Shown: positions 20,356-29,453 of the stretch, in pieces
How the letters are laid out: each line of letters starts with the position of its first letter
Position numbering within the stretch: the first letter of the stretch is position 1
DNA from: Zygosaccharomyces rouxii
Lineage: Eukaryota > Ascomycota > Saccharomycetes > Saccharomycetales > Saccharomycetaceae
DNA length: 64,000 nucleotides
Assembly: GCF_000026365.1 (NCBI RefSeq)
Contig: NC_012992.1
Location: 1-64,000 of the forward strand
Direction of reading: 5' to 3'
Notes under the pieces: generated by a model
What the model saw: only the letters and a program-made list of their open reading frames with translations
The model's database searches: none
What the model was told of the DNA's origin: nothing
Program-made: the position numbers and the translations under genes

Positions 20356-21891
20356 ATGAGTTCGCATGAGGGACAAGCTGCAGATTCAATTCCACTGTCT
20401 AAAAAGCCCAAAACTGACAATGGACTTAGAAAGAAAAATTTGATTATCAATGCTTTTTTAATGGGATCTGCTGGATGTCAGACTCTTAACAATTGGCAAT
20501 TCCCGCGAGATAAATCTGCAGAGCTTTACAATAATCCTAAGTATTGGATGGATTTAGCCCAACTGCTGGAAAGGGGGAAATTTAATGCAGTTTTCTTTGC
20601 GGATACACTGGGTCCTTACGATGTTTATAAGGGACCAGGAAATGTGGGACCTGTTGCCAAAGCTGGATCGCAGTTTCCCGTATCTGATCCAACTTATTTT
20701 ATCCCGCTGATGGCTGCAGTAACTTCAAAACTAGCATTTGGTGTTACAATGTCCACTATAAGTGAACAACCTTACCATTTAGCTAGAAGATTGGGTACAT
20801 TAGATTTAATCACAAATGGCAGAGTTGGTTGGAATATAGTTACTTCTTATTTGAGTAGTGCCGCTAGAAATTTGTTGAATAATCAAGATTTGCCTGCTCA
20901 TGATGATCGTTATGCAAGGGCGGAGGAGTACGTCGATGTGATTTACAAACTATTTCTTTCATCATGGCAAGAAGGTGCTGTCAAACTGGATCGAAAGAGA
21001 GGAATTTTCACAGATCCCAACGGTCTAAGACACATAAACCACGAGGGCGACCATTTTGGAGTCCCTGGACCTGCTTTCACACAACCTAGTGTCCAAAGAT
21101 TACCAGTAATTATTCAAGCAGGGACTTCAGCAAAAGGGAAAGAACTTGCTGCAAGAAATGCAGAGGTTGTATTTTTAGGTTCATTTACACCTCAGACTGC
21201 TTCCAAAGCCATCGAAGAGATTAAGCAAATTGCAGAGAGTAAATTTGGTCGTGATCCGAAAAAGATTAAATTTATTGGTAAAGTTACTGTAGTCCTTGGC
21301 GAAACTCATGAAGAGGCAGAAGAAAAATTAGCCCAGATTAAGAGACAAGGGGATGACGAAGGTGCTAAAGCGATGTTTTCTGGATGGACGGGTATTGACA
21401 TTGATCAATTTGCAGATGATGAAGTATTGACAGATGTTGATCATCTAGCTACAGCTTCTGCTGTAAGAAGATGGCAAGATGCCTATCCAAGAGTGCAAAA
21501 ATGGACTAAAAGAGCTATTATTGAAGAGATCAAGATAAGTGGTAGTGGGCCTGCTATTATAGGCACAGTTAATGAAGTGGCAGATGCAATTCAAGATTGG
21601 GTTGATGTTAGTGACATTGATGGCTTCAATTTTGCATACACTATCTTACCTGAATATTTTGAAGGTGTTGTTGATAAATTGCTACCAGAATTGAGAAGAC
21701 GTGGATTAGCTCCTGAGGATTACGTAGAAGGGTCTGGTGATACTCTAACTTTTAGAGAACAACTTTTTGGTCAAAAGACTCTTGATGATTCGCATCCCGC
21801 TGTAGGTCTTAATTGGAGAGCTGACGAATCAAAACAGGATTTTGAAAAAAGATTGCCAGAAGCTCTTAAAACCTTAAAATCTGTTCATTAA
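20356..21891 (+). CDS. Luciferase-family flavin monooxygenase (NtaA/SnaA/DszA type)
   Basis: A 511-residue member of the bacterial luciferase-like superfamily, in the NtaA/SnaA/DszA branch that uses FMNH2 supplied by a separate reductase. Family landmarks are the start LIINAFLMGSAGCQTLNNWQ (residues 29-48, second beta strand region), GKFNAVFFADTLGPYDVY, DPTYFIPLMAAVTSKLAFGV, the ISEQPYHLARRLGTLDLITNGRVGWNIVTS core (about 135-164), VPGPAFTQPSVQRLPVIIQAGTS and GSGPAIIGTVNEVADAIQDW. Length fits (about 450-500). S. cerevisiae has no such gene; relatives in bacteria oxidise nitrilotriacetate, dibenzothiophene sulfone or pristinamycin. The substrate here is unknown and no flavin reductase lies in the window. 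Horizontal origin is likely but not shown here. Confidence 0.88.
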   Translation: MSSHEGQAADSIPLSKKPKTDNGLRKKNLIINAFLMGSAGCQTLNNWQFPRDKSAELYNNPKYWMDLAQLLERGKFNAVFFADTLGPYDVYKGPGNVGPVAKAGSQFPVSDPTYFIPLMAAVTSKLAFGVTMSTISEQPYHLARRLGTLDLITNGRVGWNIVTSYLSSAARNLLNNQDLPAHDDRYARAEEYVDVIYKLFLSSWQEGAVKLDRKRGIFTDPNGLRHINHEGDHFGVPGPAFTQPSVQRLPVIIQAGTSAKGKELAARNAEVVFLGSFTPQTASKAIEEIKQIAESKFGRDPKKIKFIGKVTVVLGETHEEAEEKLAQIKRQGDDEGAKAMFSGWTGIDIDQFADDEVLTDVDHLATASAVRRWQDAYPRVQKWTKRAIIEEIKISGSGPAIIGTVNEVADAIQDWVDVSDIDGFNFAYTILPEYFEGVVDKLLPELRRRGLAPEDYVEGSGDTLTFREQLFGQKTLDDSHPAVGLNWRADESKQDFEKRLPEALKTLKSVH

Positions 21892-23228
21892 AGAACGATT
21901 TTGGCAAAATTCTTTTATATATGATATGCGGGAGATAATATTAAGCAGAATAAAATTGTATATTAAAACTAATGGAAACTCCGCGCCACCGACACTCCGA
22001 ATTTTTGTCTGTACTCCTAGTTGCTTCGTTAACCTAGTTGTCAAGCGTGTAGAGACACATACTAGAACACGAGTAATGTCATCAATTCAGGATCTCAAGA
22101 AGGAAACTGTACCTAGAAACAAAATAAAGAAGGCAACAGTAGATTTCACCACGTTGAGAAAAGGAATTACATCGAGTGCAGTAATTCCTTGATTTTGTTC
22201 CAAACGAGTTTACATCTAGAAAAATAACAAGAAGGTGTTTAAACAGTTTGCCAGACTATCCATATCAATTAAGCCTGAATCGATCTCTCTACTTTCTACC
22301 TGCATATGCACATACCAGAACTAGCCGCTTACGGCGCTAATAGCCACTCGGTTAAATTACGAAAAATCGAAATTACCCCACGTCTCGAAAGCTTGTATCC
22401 GTATAGAGTGATGCTTGGGCTATCTGAAGTTACAAGGGCGGCGGATCGAATCAAGATGCGAAACTGTGGTCTTGTAGAGGAAAGAAAGACACCATAACTA
22501 CCTTCCCGCCTTACAAGATTGAATATAGAAATTGATTATCAGTCAAATTCCTAGTGATGTTCAAGCACTTTTACCAAGAATAGTCGAATATTCTGACCCA
22601 TGTTGCCCAACCTCCTCTTCCCACCTTTTTTCCTGTTTTCCTTCTCCATATGACGAATTTTCCGGGCACCTAAGATCAAATGACTCCATTTGCGCATTTT
22701 CTTCGTACCCCACTTTATTCGTATGACCGACTTCTCTTAAAATTGTATCTGATGTAATTTTTCTCCGGACCACGATCTTCCGTTGTAATGCGGGAAGAAA
22801 AGCGGGGGAAGAAATAGCCGTACAATTCACTACTTTAACTTTTCCGGGGTTTGACGTCATAGGATGATCACTGACTACTTGCACGCATTTTCTGAGTACC
22901 CCAGCATTTTTTTACCCCACATACACGCAGATGTAAAATATCGACCTTCGAGTACCGCATACAGATATTCTATTGAATAGAAAAGTCATCTAGAGCCTGG
23001 ATTAAGTAATTGTTTCACAAGAACTTCAAGACCGGAAAAAAGATTGAGCAACAAATGGACTCCTCCATTCATTTATTTGGGAGTCATTGAAATGCCTAGA
23101 ATTCAAACGAGCAACTGCAAAAATTTGCATTTAAATAGCCGGTAAGTTCACCCATCCATATTTTTCAAGCTTCTCTAACAGGATTTTTCAGATACGTAGA
23201 AGAAGTTGTGTCAAAGAATAACAGCGGT
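21892..23228. other. Intergenic region between monooxygenase and MFS gene
   Basis: About 1.3 kb. A plus-strand ATG frame at 21926-22192 (88 codons, basic) and one at 22306-22497 (63 codons) have no recognisable similarity. I treat them as chance or decayed frames. The right half is the MFS gene promoter and holds a perfect CRE site, listed separately. Confidence 0.4.
22852..22859. promoter_or_regulatory. CRE site TGACGTCA (Sko1/ATF type)
   Basis: A perfect palindromic TGACGTCA about 370 bases upstream of the MFS porter ATG. In S. cerevisiae this is the binding site of Sko1, the CREB-like regulator under the Hog1 osmotic-stress kinase, and of Aca1/Cst6. Binding here is inference. Confidence 0.5.
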
Positions 23229-24923
23229 ATGAAGTTTTCTACTTGGCGGTCCAAGACCGAAAGTGAAGTACAAGAGGTCAGTAATTCAGTTGATGACGTT
23301 TATGAAAACCCTGCTGTTAAAAAAGATGAGGAATGCGTTGAAGATTTAGAAAAAGTTTCAGACGTTGATATTAGCCGTAGAGCTAATATTGATGAACAAC
23401 TAAAAGAGTTAAATCGTAAAGGAGATGAATTTAAGCGCGATCATGGATTTTTCAATAATATGAAAAATTTAGAATTTGAAACTAATTTCAAAAATAAAAA
23501 ACATATGGTACTCATGCTTGGTGTGTTTGCTTCATTTGCTGGTATACTATCAGGTATTGATCAATCTATCATATCAGGCGCATCCATTGAAATGAATAAA
23601 ATGTTACACTTATCTTCACATGAAGCTTCATTAGTTTCATCATTGATGCCTTTAGGTGCGGTGGCAGGTTCCATCTTATTGACGCCATTTAGTGAAATGT
23701 TAGGTCGTAAAACATCTTTGGTTATTTCATGTGGATTTTACACAATGGGTGCTATAATCTGTGCCGCGGCACTTAATGTTCAGACCATGTATGCAGGTAG
23801 ATTTTTCATTGGTGTTGGTGTTGGATTGGAAGGTGGTGGTATTGGTGTATACATTGCAGAATGCGTTCCATCTACCGTTAGGGGTCGTCTGGTTTCACTT
23901 TATCAATTTAACATTGCTCTTGGTGAATTATTTGGTTATATCGTCGGTGTTATATTTTTTGAAGTTCATGGAGGTTGGAGATTTATGGTTGGATCATCGT
24001 TAATCTTTTCTACACTATTATTCATTGGTTTGCTTTTCTTACCAGAATCGCCACGTTGGTTAATGCATAAGGGCCGTGTGGGTGAATCATGGAACATTTG
24101 GAAAAGGTTGCGGGATGTCAGTTTGGAATCTGAACAGTTGGAATTTTTAGAGTTGATCCAAGCCGCTAATAACGATAAAGATTTACATGCAAATGAATCA
24201 AGATTCCAGGCTTACTTCGATTTAATTCGTATCCCACGTAATCGTCGTGCCCTAATTTTTGCATCGATCATGATTGGTTTGGGTCAACTGACGGGTATCA
24301 ATGCAATCATGTACTATATGTCTACATTGATGGGCAGAATTGGGTTTTCCGAAAAAAGATCTGTTGCCATGTCAATGGTCGGTGGTGCCGCGTTGTTACT
24401 CGGTACAATACCTGCAATTCTCTGGATGGATAAATTTGGTAGACGTACATGGTCAATGACAATTATTATATTTTCCGTTGGTCTTGTCCTGGTCGGTGTC
24501 GGCTATCTGATCAATATTAATACTAATCTCGTGGCGGCAGAAGGTGTTTACTTAACGGGCCAAATTCTTTATAACATGGCATTTGGTTCGTATGCAGCAC
24601 TGACATGGGTTTTACCATCTGAATCATTTTCATTGAGCACTAGATCTGCCGGTATGACCGTTGCATCAGCTCTGTTGTACATCTTTACCTTTACAGTCAC
24701 ATACAATTTTGATCGTATGCAAGCCGCTATGACTTACACCGGTTTAACACTAGGCTTTTACGGTGGTATTGCAGTGGTTATCGGTATTCCTTACCAATTA
24801 CTTTTCATGCCGGAAACAAAAAATCGGACATTAGAAGAGATCGACGGTATTTTCAGCAGACCTACAAGGGAAATTGTCAGCGAGAATATCATGTGGTTGA
24901 AAAGAGGTAAACTAAGCTATTAG
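23229..24923 (+). CDS. MFS sugar/polyol porter
   Basis: A 564-residue sugar-porter family transporter. An unusually long polar, acidic N-terminal tail (about residues 1-92) precedes 12 membrane segments. Family signatures are LSGIDQSIISGA in TM1, SEMLGRKTS after TM2, RFFIGVGVGLEGGGIGVYIAE (TM4), LPESPRWLMHKGR before the central loop, LGQLTGINAIMYYMSTL (TM7), MDKFGRR, and PETKNRTLEEID at the end. The TM4 and TM7 forms resemble inositol/polyol-type porters more than the Hxt hexose facilitators. The open frame begins at GTG 23208; the first ATG is 23229. It is followed by GDH1 and an alcohol (butanediol) dehydrogenase relic. The exact substrate is not evident. Confidence 0.85.
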   Translation: MKFSTWRSKTESEVQEVSNSVDDVYENPAVKKDEECVEDLEKVSDVDISRRANIDEQLKELNRKGDEFKRDHGFFNNMKNLEFETNFKNKKHMVLMLGVFASFAGILSGIDQSIISGASIEMNKMLHLSSHEASLVSSLMPLGAVAGSILLTPFSEMLGRKTSLVISCGFYTMGAIICAAALNVQTMYAGRFFIGVGVGLEGGGIGVYIAECVPSTVRGRLVSLYQFNIALGELFGYIVGVIFFEVHGGWRFMVGSSLIFSTLLFIGLLFLPESPRWLMHKGRVGESWNIWKRLRDVSLESEQLEFLELIQAANNDKDLHANESRFQAYFDLIRIPRNRRALIFASIMIGLGQLTGINAIMYYMSTLMGRIGFSEKRSVAMSMVGGAALLLGTIPAILWMDKFGRRTWSMTIIIFSVGLVLVGVGYLININTNLVAAEGVYLTGQILYNMAFGSYAALTWVLPSESFSLSTRSAGMTVASALLYIFTFTVTYNFDRMQAAMTYTGLTLGFYGGIAVVIGIPYQLLFMPETKNRTLEEIDGIFSRPTREIVSENIMWLKRGKLSY

Positions 24924-25198
24924 AGACAGAATGGATAGGGGAGCGAAGAGAGTCAAAAACAGTTGATTCTTTACAGGTTCTCAAAATTACTGGGATGTAG
25001 GGAATACGTAATACATAATCCAAAACAAAAGCTAAGCCATGTAAACACGCGACGCGTCATGCATGAAATTACACGTGCACTTCTTCTCTTTTGTTCTCTC
25101 CTTATATTTTCTTTTTCGAAGAGTATGATAAGAACATTTGATTTTATTGGTCGTCGTATTACATGATGCCTTTAGCGGCGCAACAATTTCAGGTTTCT

Positions 25199-25208
25199 CC
25201 GGAACCGG
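25199..25208. promoter_or_regulatory. Leu3 binding site CCGGAACCGG
   Basis: An exact match to the Leu3 palindrome CCGGNNCCGG, 419 bases upstream of the GDH ATG. Leu3 with alpha-isopropylmalate is known to activate GDH1 in S. cerevisiae, so the site links branched-chain amino acid status to ammonia assimilation here too. Confidence 0.75.
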
Positions 25209-25238
25209 TGTGTCAAAAAGGTGCCCTGCTGGATCAAG

Positions 25239-25267
25239 ATTGGCCAATCAGACACGACAACGATTGG
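25239..25267. promoter_or_regulatory. CCAAT boxes (Hap2/3/4/5)
   Basis: Three CCAAT boxes lie close together: ATTGG at 25239-25243, CCAAT at 25244-25248 and ATTGG at 25263-25267. A further CCAAT lies at 25468-25472. The Hap complex controls GDH1 in S. cerevisiae. The cluster beside the Leu3 site supports a conserved promoter design. Confidence 0.6.
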
Positions 25268-25626
25268 CAGGAGGTACTGATAGGAAAAATTAGGCACAAC
25301 AATGAGAAAGAAGCAGTTTGCCGAGCGAACTTTTGTACAATACCGTTGGGAACAACTCTATAGTTGGCGAATAATATAAACAACGAATGATAGACATAAT
25401 GCATGCGACACTATGTTAGTCACAAGAGATTTAAAATCGCAGTGCTATTACGAATCTAGGTGGGTGGCCAATTTTGTTTTCAATATGAAATGTATATAAA
25501 CAGCTTTCTTTAGACCGTTCTCTTGAAAGAATTTCGCACTATTACTGTTATTATTATTTCTTGTCTGTATTATAAGGGATACTTCTACAGCTCAGGCTAA
25601 GATAGAATAATAGATTAGATAAAAGG

Positions 25627-27012
25627 ATGTCTGCATCAGCACAACCATTCGAACCAGAATTTCAACAAGCTCATGATGAAGTTGTTGCATCTTTGAGAGA
25701 TTCAACTCTTTTCAAAGAAGCACCAAAATACGAAAAGGTCTTGCCAATTATTGCTGTCCCAGAAAGAATCATTCAATTCAGAGTCGCTTGGGAAAAGGAC
25801 AACGGTGAACAAGAAGTCGCCACTGGTTTCAGAATCCAATACAACTCTGCAAAGGGTCCATACAAGGGTGGTCTACGTTTCCACCCAACTGTTAACTTGT
25901 CTATCTTGAAGTTTTTGGGTTTTGAACAAATTTTCAAGAATGCATTGACTGGTCTTGATATGGGTGGTGCTAAAGGTGGTCTATGTGTTGACTTGAAAGG
26001 TAGATCAAACAGTGAAATCAGAAGAATCTGTTACTCTTTCATGAGAGAGTTGAGCAGACACATTGGTCCAGACACTGATGTTCCAGCTGGTGACATTGGT
26101 GTTGGTGGTCGTGAAGTTGGTTATTTATTTGGTGCCTACAGACAATACCAAAACAGATGGGAAGGTATCTTGACTGGTAAAGGTTTGAACTGGGGTGGTT
26201 CTTTGATTAGACCAGAAGCTACCGGTTATGGTGTTATCTACTTTGCTGAAGCTATGATTGAATATGCTACAAAGGGTAAGGGATCTTTCAAGGGTAAGCG
26301 TGTTGTCATCTCTGGTAGTGGTAACGTTGCTCAATATGCCGCTTTGAAGGTTATCGAATTGGGTGGTACTGTTGTTTCTCTATCTGACTCTAAGGGTAGT
26401 GTTATCTTTGAAAACGGTGTTACCGCCGAACAAATTGCTGCCATTCAAGAAGCTAAGGTTAAGTTTATGAGTTTGGAACAAATTCTAGGTGAATACACTG
26501 CTTTCAAAGCTGGTGGTTACAAATACATCCCTGGTGCTAGACCATGGACTCACGTTGGTCAAGTTGATATCGCATTGCCATGTGCTACTCAAAACGAAGT
26601 TTCTGGTGATGAAGCCGAACATTTGATCAAGAGCGGTGTTAAATTCGTTGCTGAAGGTTCTAACATGGGTTGTACCCAAGAAGCTGTTCACGCTTTTGAA
26701 AACACCCGTGAAGATGCTTCCTCTCACGACACCGTCTGGTACGTTGGTGGTAAGGCAAGTAACTTGGGTGGTGTTTTGGTTTCTGGTCTTGAAATGGCTC
26801 AAAACTCCCAAAGATTGACCTGGACCGCTGCTGACGTGGACAAGGAATTGAAGAGAGGTATGATCAACTGTTTCCACGATTCTTTGAACGCTGCTCAAAA
26901 ATACTCCAACGAATCTAACAAGAACACTCTGCCATCTTTGGTTAAAGGTGCTAACTTGGCAGCTTTCATCAAGGTTGCTGATGCTATGTTCGACCAAGGT
27001 GATGTGTTTTAA
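25627..27012 (+). CDS. GDH1: NADP-dependent glutamate dehydrogenase
   Basis: Makes glutamate from 2-oxoglutarate and ammonia with NADPH in the cytosol, the main route of ammonia assimilation. The 461 residues are near the 454 of S. cerevisiae Gdh1. Visible motifs are the substrate site [12 protein letters not shown] (76-87), the catalytic lysine in DMGGAKGG (K116), GDIGVGGRE, and the dinucleotide fold [14 protein letters not shown], with VAEGSNMG further on. Codon use is strongly biased, as expected for an abundant protein. The ATG at 25627 is the first in frame. By synteny it stands for both GDH1 (YOR375C) and GDH3 (YAL062W), as a single unduplicated gene. Confidence 0.97.
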   Translation: MSASAQPFEPEFQQAHDEVVASLRDSTLFKEAPKYEKVLPIIAVPERIIQFRVAWEKDNGEQEVATGFRIQYNSAKGPYKGGLRFHPTVNLSILKFLGFEQIFKNALTGLDMGGAKGGLCVDLKGRSNSEIRRICYSFMRELSRHIGPDTDVPAGDIGVGGREVGYLFGAYRQYQNRWEGILTGKGLNWGGSLIRPEATGYGVIYFAEAMIEYATKGKGSFKGKRVVISGSGNVAQYAALKVIELGGTVVSLSDSKGSVIFENGVTAEQIAAIQEAKVKFMSLEQILGEYTAFKAGGYKYIPGARPWTHVGQVDIALPCATQNEVSGDEAEHLIKSGVKFVAEGSNMGCTQEAVHAFENTREDASSHDTVWYVGGKASNLGGVLVSGLEMAQNSQRLTWTAADVDKELKRGMINCFHDSLNAAQKYSNESNKNTLPSLVKGANLAAFIKVADAMFDQGDVF

Positions 27013-27369
27013 GGACTATTACGGTAAATAGGCTAAACTGTGTTTAAGACTTTTAATAATCTCATGTGTAAATGAACCCGGGGAAAACTCCATTACAATT
27101 ATTATTGTTGTTTTTGTTGCCACAACCGTTGCTCTTGTTACTACTGGCAACAGTGCCGTATGTCCAGCGTTGTGCTATAGCCGCGCGGTCTTGCGGCTGT
27201 AGCACTTCTACGCAGAGACCTATCATAGTCGTACGACAGAAAACAAGCAAACTATGAGAAAGGGTAAGTATTAAACCTCAACATTCAATGTAGACTCTAT
27301 AATGGTCCGTTCCTCCACTATCTATAATAATTTTTGAACTCAGGTACGTTCTTTCATAGTTAAATATTG
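27013..27369. other. Spacer between GDH and the BDH relic
   Basis: A 357-base region including the GDH terminator and the former promoter of the dehydrogenase relic. It contains a pyrimidine- and TTG-rich stretch at 27095-27150. No gene was recognised. Confidence 0.4.
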
Positions 27370-28537
27370 ATGAGTATCGATTTCTACTCGAGTAAGAAAC
27401 GTTTTCCACATTCCATTAAACTCGCGACATCCCTGAACCTGTCATTGGTGCTGATGATGAAGTATTAATTGACGTCTCATGGTGTAGTATTTGTGGTACA
27501 GATCTCCACGGGTACTCTGATGGTCCGACCTTTATGCCACGTAATGGCGAGACTAACCCGCTTTCAGGAAAACCGTTACCACAACCACTAGGTCACGAAT
27601 TTTCTGGTATCGTTGTTGATGTTGGTGACAAAGTGACCAAGATTAAAAGAGGTGACCATGTCGTAGTTGACGCTAGTTTAGGTTGCCTCGATACACATCG
27701 TTGGCCAAATTTGAGGTTGTCACATTGCGAGGCTAAATCATGTGCAGCATGTCGTAGGGGTATCTATAATTGTTGTGAATACAACGGATTTACAGGGTTA
27801 GGTGTTTCTGGAGGTGCATTTGCCGAGAAAATTGTCGCTGGTGAAAGGCACTGTGTAAGGATTTCTCCAGATTTGCCTCTAGATGTAGCCGCATTGGTGG
27901 AACCATTATCAGTTTCTTGGCATGCACTTCGTTCTGCCGGATTTCAAAGTGAGAAGACTACGGTGGTTCTCGGTGCTGGTCCCATTGGATTAACGACAAT
28001 TGCAGCTTTAAAAGGAGCCGGTGCTAAGAAAATTGTCGTCAGTGAAATAGCAGATATTAGAAGACAGTAGGCCGCCAATATGGGGGGTTCAAGTCTGACC
28101 CAAGTGCATATGGCGACAAAGCCGCTGAGAAATTGAAAAAATTATCCGGTGATAAAGACGAATTCGATTTTGCATTTGATTGTTCTGGTGTTAAGGCAAC
28201 ATTTGATATGGGGATTGATGTAACTACATTTCACGGTGTTTGTGTTAATATTGCCATTTGGGGGCATAAACCAGTAGGCTATTACCCAATGTTAGTTACG
28301 TGTAAAGAGAAGAGACTTACAGGATCCATTGCATACACCGTGGAAGATTTTGACAGTATCGTTAATGCTTTACAGAATGGTAGCATTCCCTTGGCGGATT
28401 GCAAAAAATTGATCTCTGGTAGATATCCCCTAGAGGAAGGTTGGGAAAACGGGTTTTTACAACTAATGCATCATAAGGAAAAATGCATTAAGATTTTACT
28501 CACCCCCAATAATCACGGAGAACTAGACACGGTTTGA
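27370..28537 (+). pseudogene. BDH1/BDH2-type butanediol dehydrogenase pseudogene
   Basis: Remains of a zinc-containing medium-chain dehydrogenase of the (R,R)-butanediol dehydrogenase family. The catalytic zinc segment WCSICGTDLH, GHEFSG, the four-cysteine structural zinc loop (CEAKSC-ACRRGIYNC), the VLGAGPIG cofactor motif and the C-terminus ILLTPNNHGE are all readable. Lesions are a frame change near 27410-27425 separating the likely start (ATG 27370) from the body, a TAG at 28068-28070, and a further frame change near 28088, after which the frame is open to 28537. It lies where BDH1/BDH2 (YAL060W/YAL061W) lie in S. cerevisiae, so the native gene has decayed in place. Confidence 0.88.
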
Positions 28538-28603
28538 AATTACTTACTTTTTCTATAATTCTCAATTGCACATCGTCTCTATTTTATCATTACTTTTCGC
28601 TAG

Positions 28604-28628
28604 CTCATCGCGATGAGCTGAAAATTTT
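28604..28628. promoter_or_regulatory. PAC palindrome plus RRPE
   Basis: CTCATCGCGATGAG at 28604-28617 contains the PAC element GCGATGAG in both orientations, overlapping at the centre. TGAAAATTTT (28619-28628), an RRPE-like element, follows one base later. Both are hallmarks of ribosome-biogenesis promoters (Dot6/Tod6 and Stb3). They lie about 70 bases before the ECM1 ATG, which fits that gene's role. Confidence 0.8.
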
Positions 28629-28689
28629 GAAAAATTCATGTTAAACTAAACATCACTTCAAGAAAGAGAAGAGTAGAGTGAGGACCAAA

Positions 28690-29265
28690 ATGGCTAAGAA
28701 GATTTCGAGAAATTCCAGAGCAGCTCGTCAGGCTGAAGCATTTGAACCTGAAGCTAAAACCCTTGCAGAGCTTCCACGTCCCGAAAAGACGGATTTATCG
28801 AATATACTTATAAGAACCACCGCCAAGAATGAAGCACTACTAGAGGCAAAGATCAATAAAAAATCCAACAAGAGAGTGGATAAGAAGAGATCAAAGGAAA
28901 AAGCACTCAAAGATTTAACACATTTAGACAGGAGCAGAATGGAAAAGGCATTAAATTTCAGCAGTAGATTAGATGGTAAAATTGCAAAATCTACTTCACG
29001 TGCAAAGTATGTTCAACATATAAGGAAAGCCGGCTGGGATACAACTAATGAATTGATAAGGAAAGAGTTGGCCTCAGCACTAGAGGAAGCTAAGTCTACT
29101 AAACCCAAGGAAAACGATGCCGACCCCGACGCAATGAAAGATGAGCCTAGTGAAGAAGAGGAAGAGGGAGTCGAAATGGAAACTGAAAATCCTGCAGAAG
29201 AATTGAAACCTCAGGAACAAAGGACCAATATGTTTGGTGTTCTTCCTGTGGATGATGAGAACTGA
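28690..29265 (+). CDS. ECM1: Pre-60S export/biogenesis factor ECM1
   Basis: A small basic nucleolar/nuclear protein that associates with pre-60S particles and helps export of the large ribosomal subunit. The 191 residues begin MAKKISRNSRAARQAEAFEPE. Conserved blocks are EKTDLSNILIRTTAKNEALLEAKI, KALNFSSRLDGKIAKS and RAKYVQHIRKAGWD-TNE. An acidic stretch (about 145-175) and the NMFGVLPVDDE end follow. Length is near the 212 of S. cerevisiae. The open frame begins at GTG 28678; the ATG is 28690. The upstream PAC/RRPE elements fit a ribosome-biogenesis gene. Synteny is with YAL059W, next to CNE1. Confidence 0.95.
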   Translation: MAKKISRNSRAARQAEAFEPEAKTLAELPRPEKTDLSNILIRTTAKNEALLEAKINKKSNKRVDKKRSKEKALKDLTHLDRSRMEKALNFSSRLDGKIAKSTSRAKYVQHIRKAGWDTTNELIRKELASALEEAKSTKPKENDADPDAMKDEPSEEEEEGVEMETENPAEELKPQEQRTNMFGVLPVDDEN

Positions 29266-29453
29266 TTAGCTAGTAACGAAAAGCATCAAGGGCGGTCTGT
29301 TTACTGTATATTAGTCGTACATGCATATGTATACGTATTATTTTATTTTTTTTTTTTACGGTACTACGCAGGACATCTCTGAAAAGTCCCCCTTTGAATA
29401 CTAAAGTCACATCGAGATTCTAAATCTCGAAAAGAGTGATATCAAAGATCGTA

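Larger units (their letters stand above)
24924..25626. promoter_or_regulatory. GDH1/3 upstream region
   Basis: About 700 bases forming the glutamate dehydrogenase promoter. Besides the Leu3 and CCAAT elements listed separately, a TATA box TATATAAA lies at 25493-25500, about 130 bases before the ATG. It also marks the left edge of the conserved synteny block; left of here the gene content is accessory. Confidence 0.6.

Noticed and set aside
21926..22192. 88-codon plus-strand ATG frame downstream of the monooxygenase
   Set aside because: Composition is basic and irregular, with no similarity to known proteins and no promoter features. Not called as a gene.
22306..22497. 63-codon plus-strand ATG frame
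   Set aside because: Short, no recognised similarity and no context.
26485..26997. Long minus-strand frame inside GDH
   Set aside because: Antisense shadow produced by the strong codon bias of the glutamate dehydrogenase gene.
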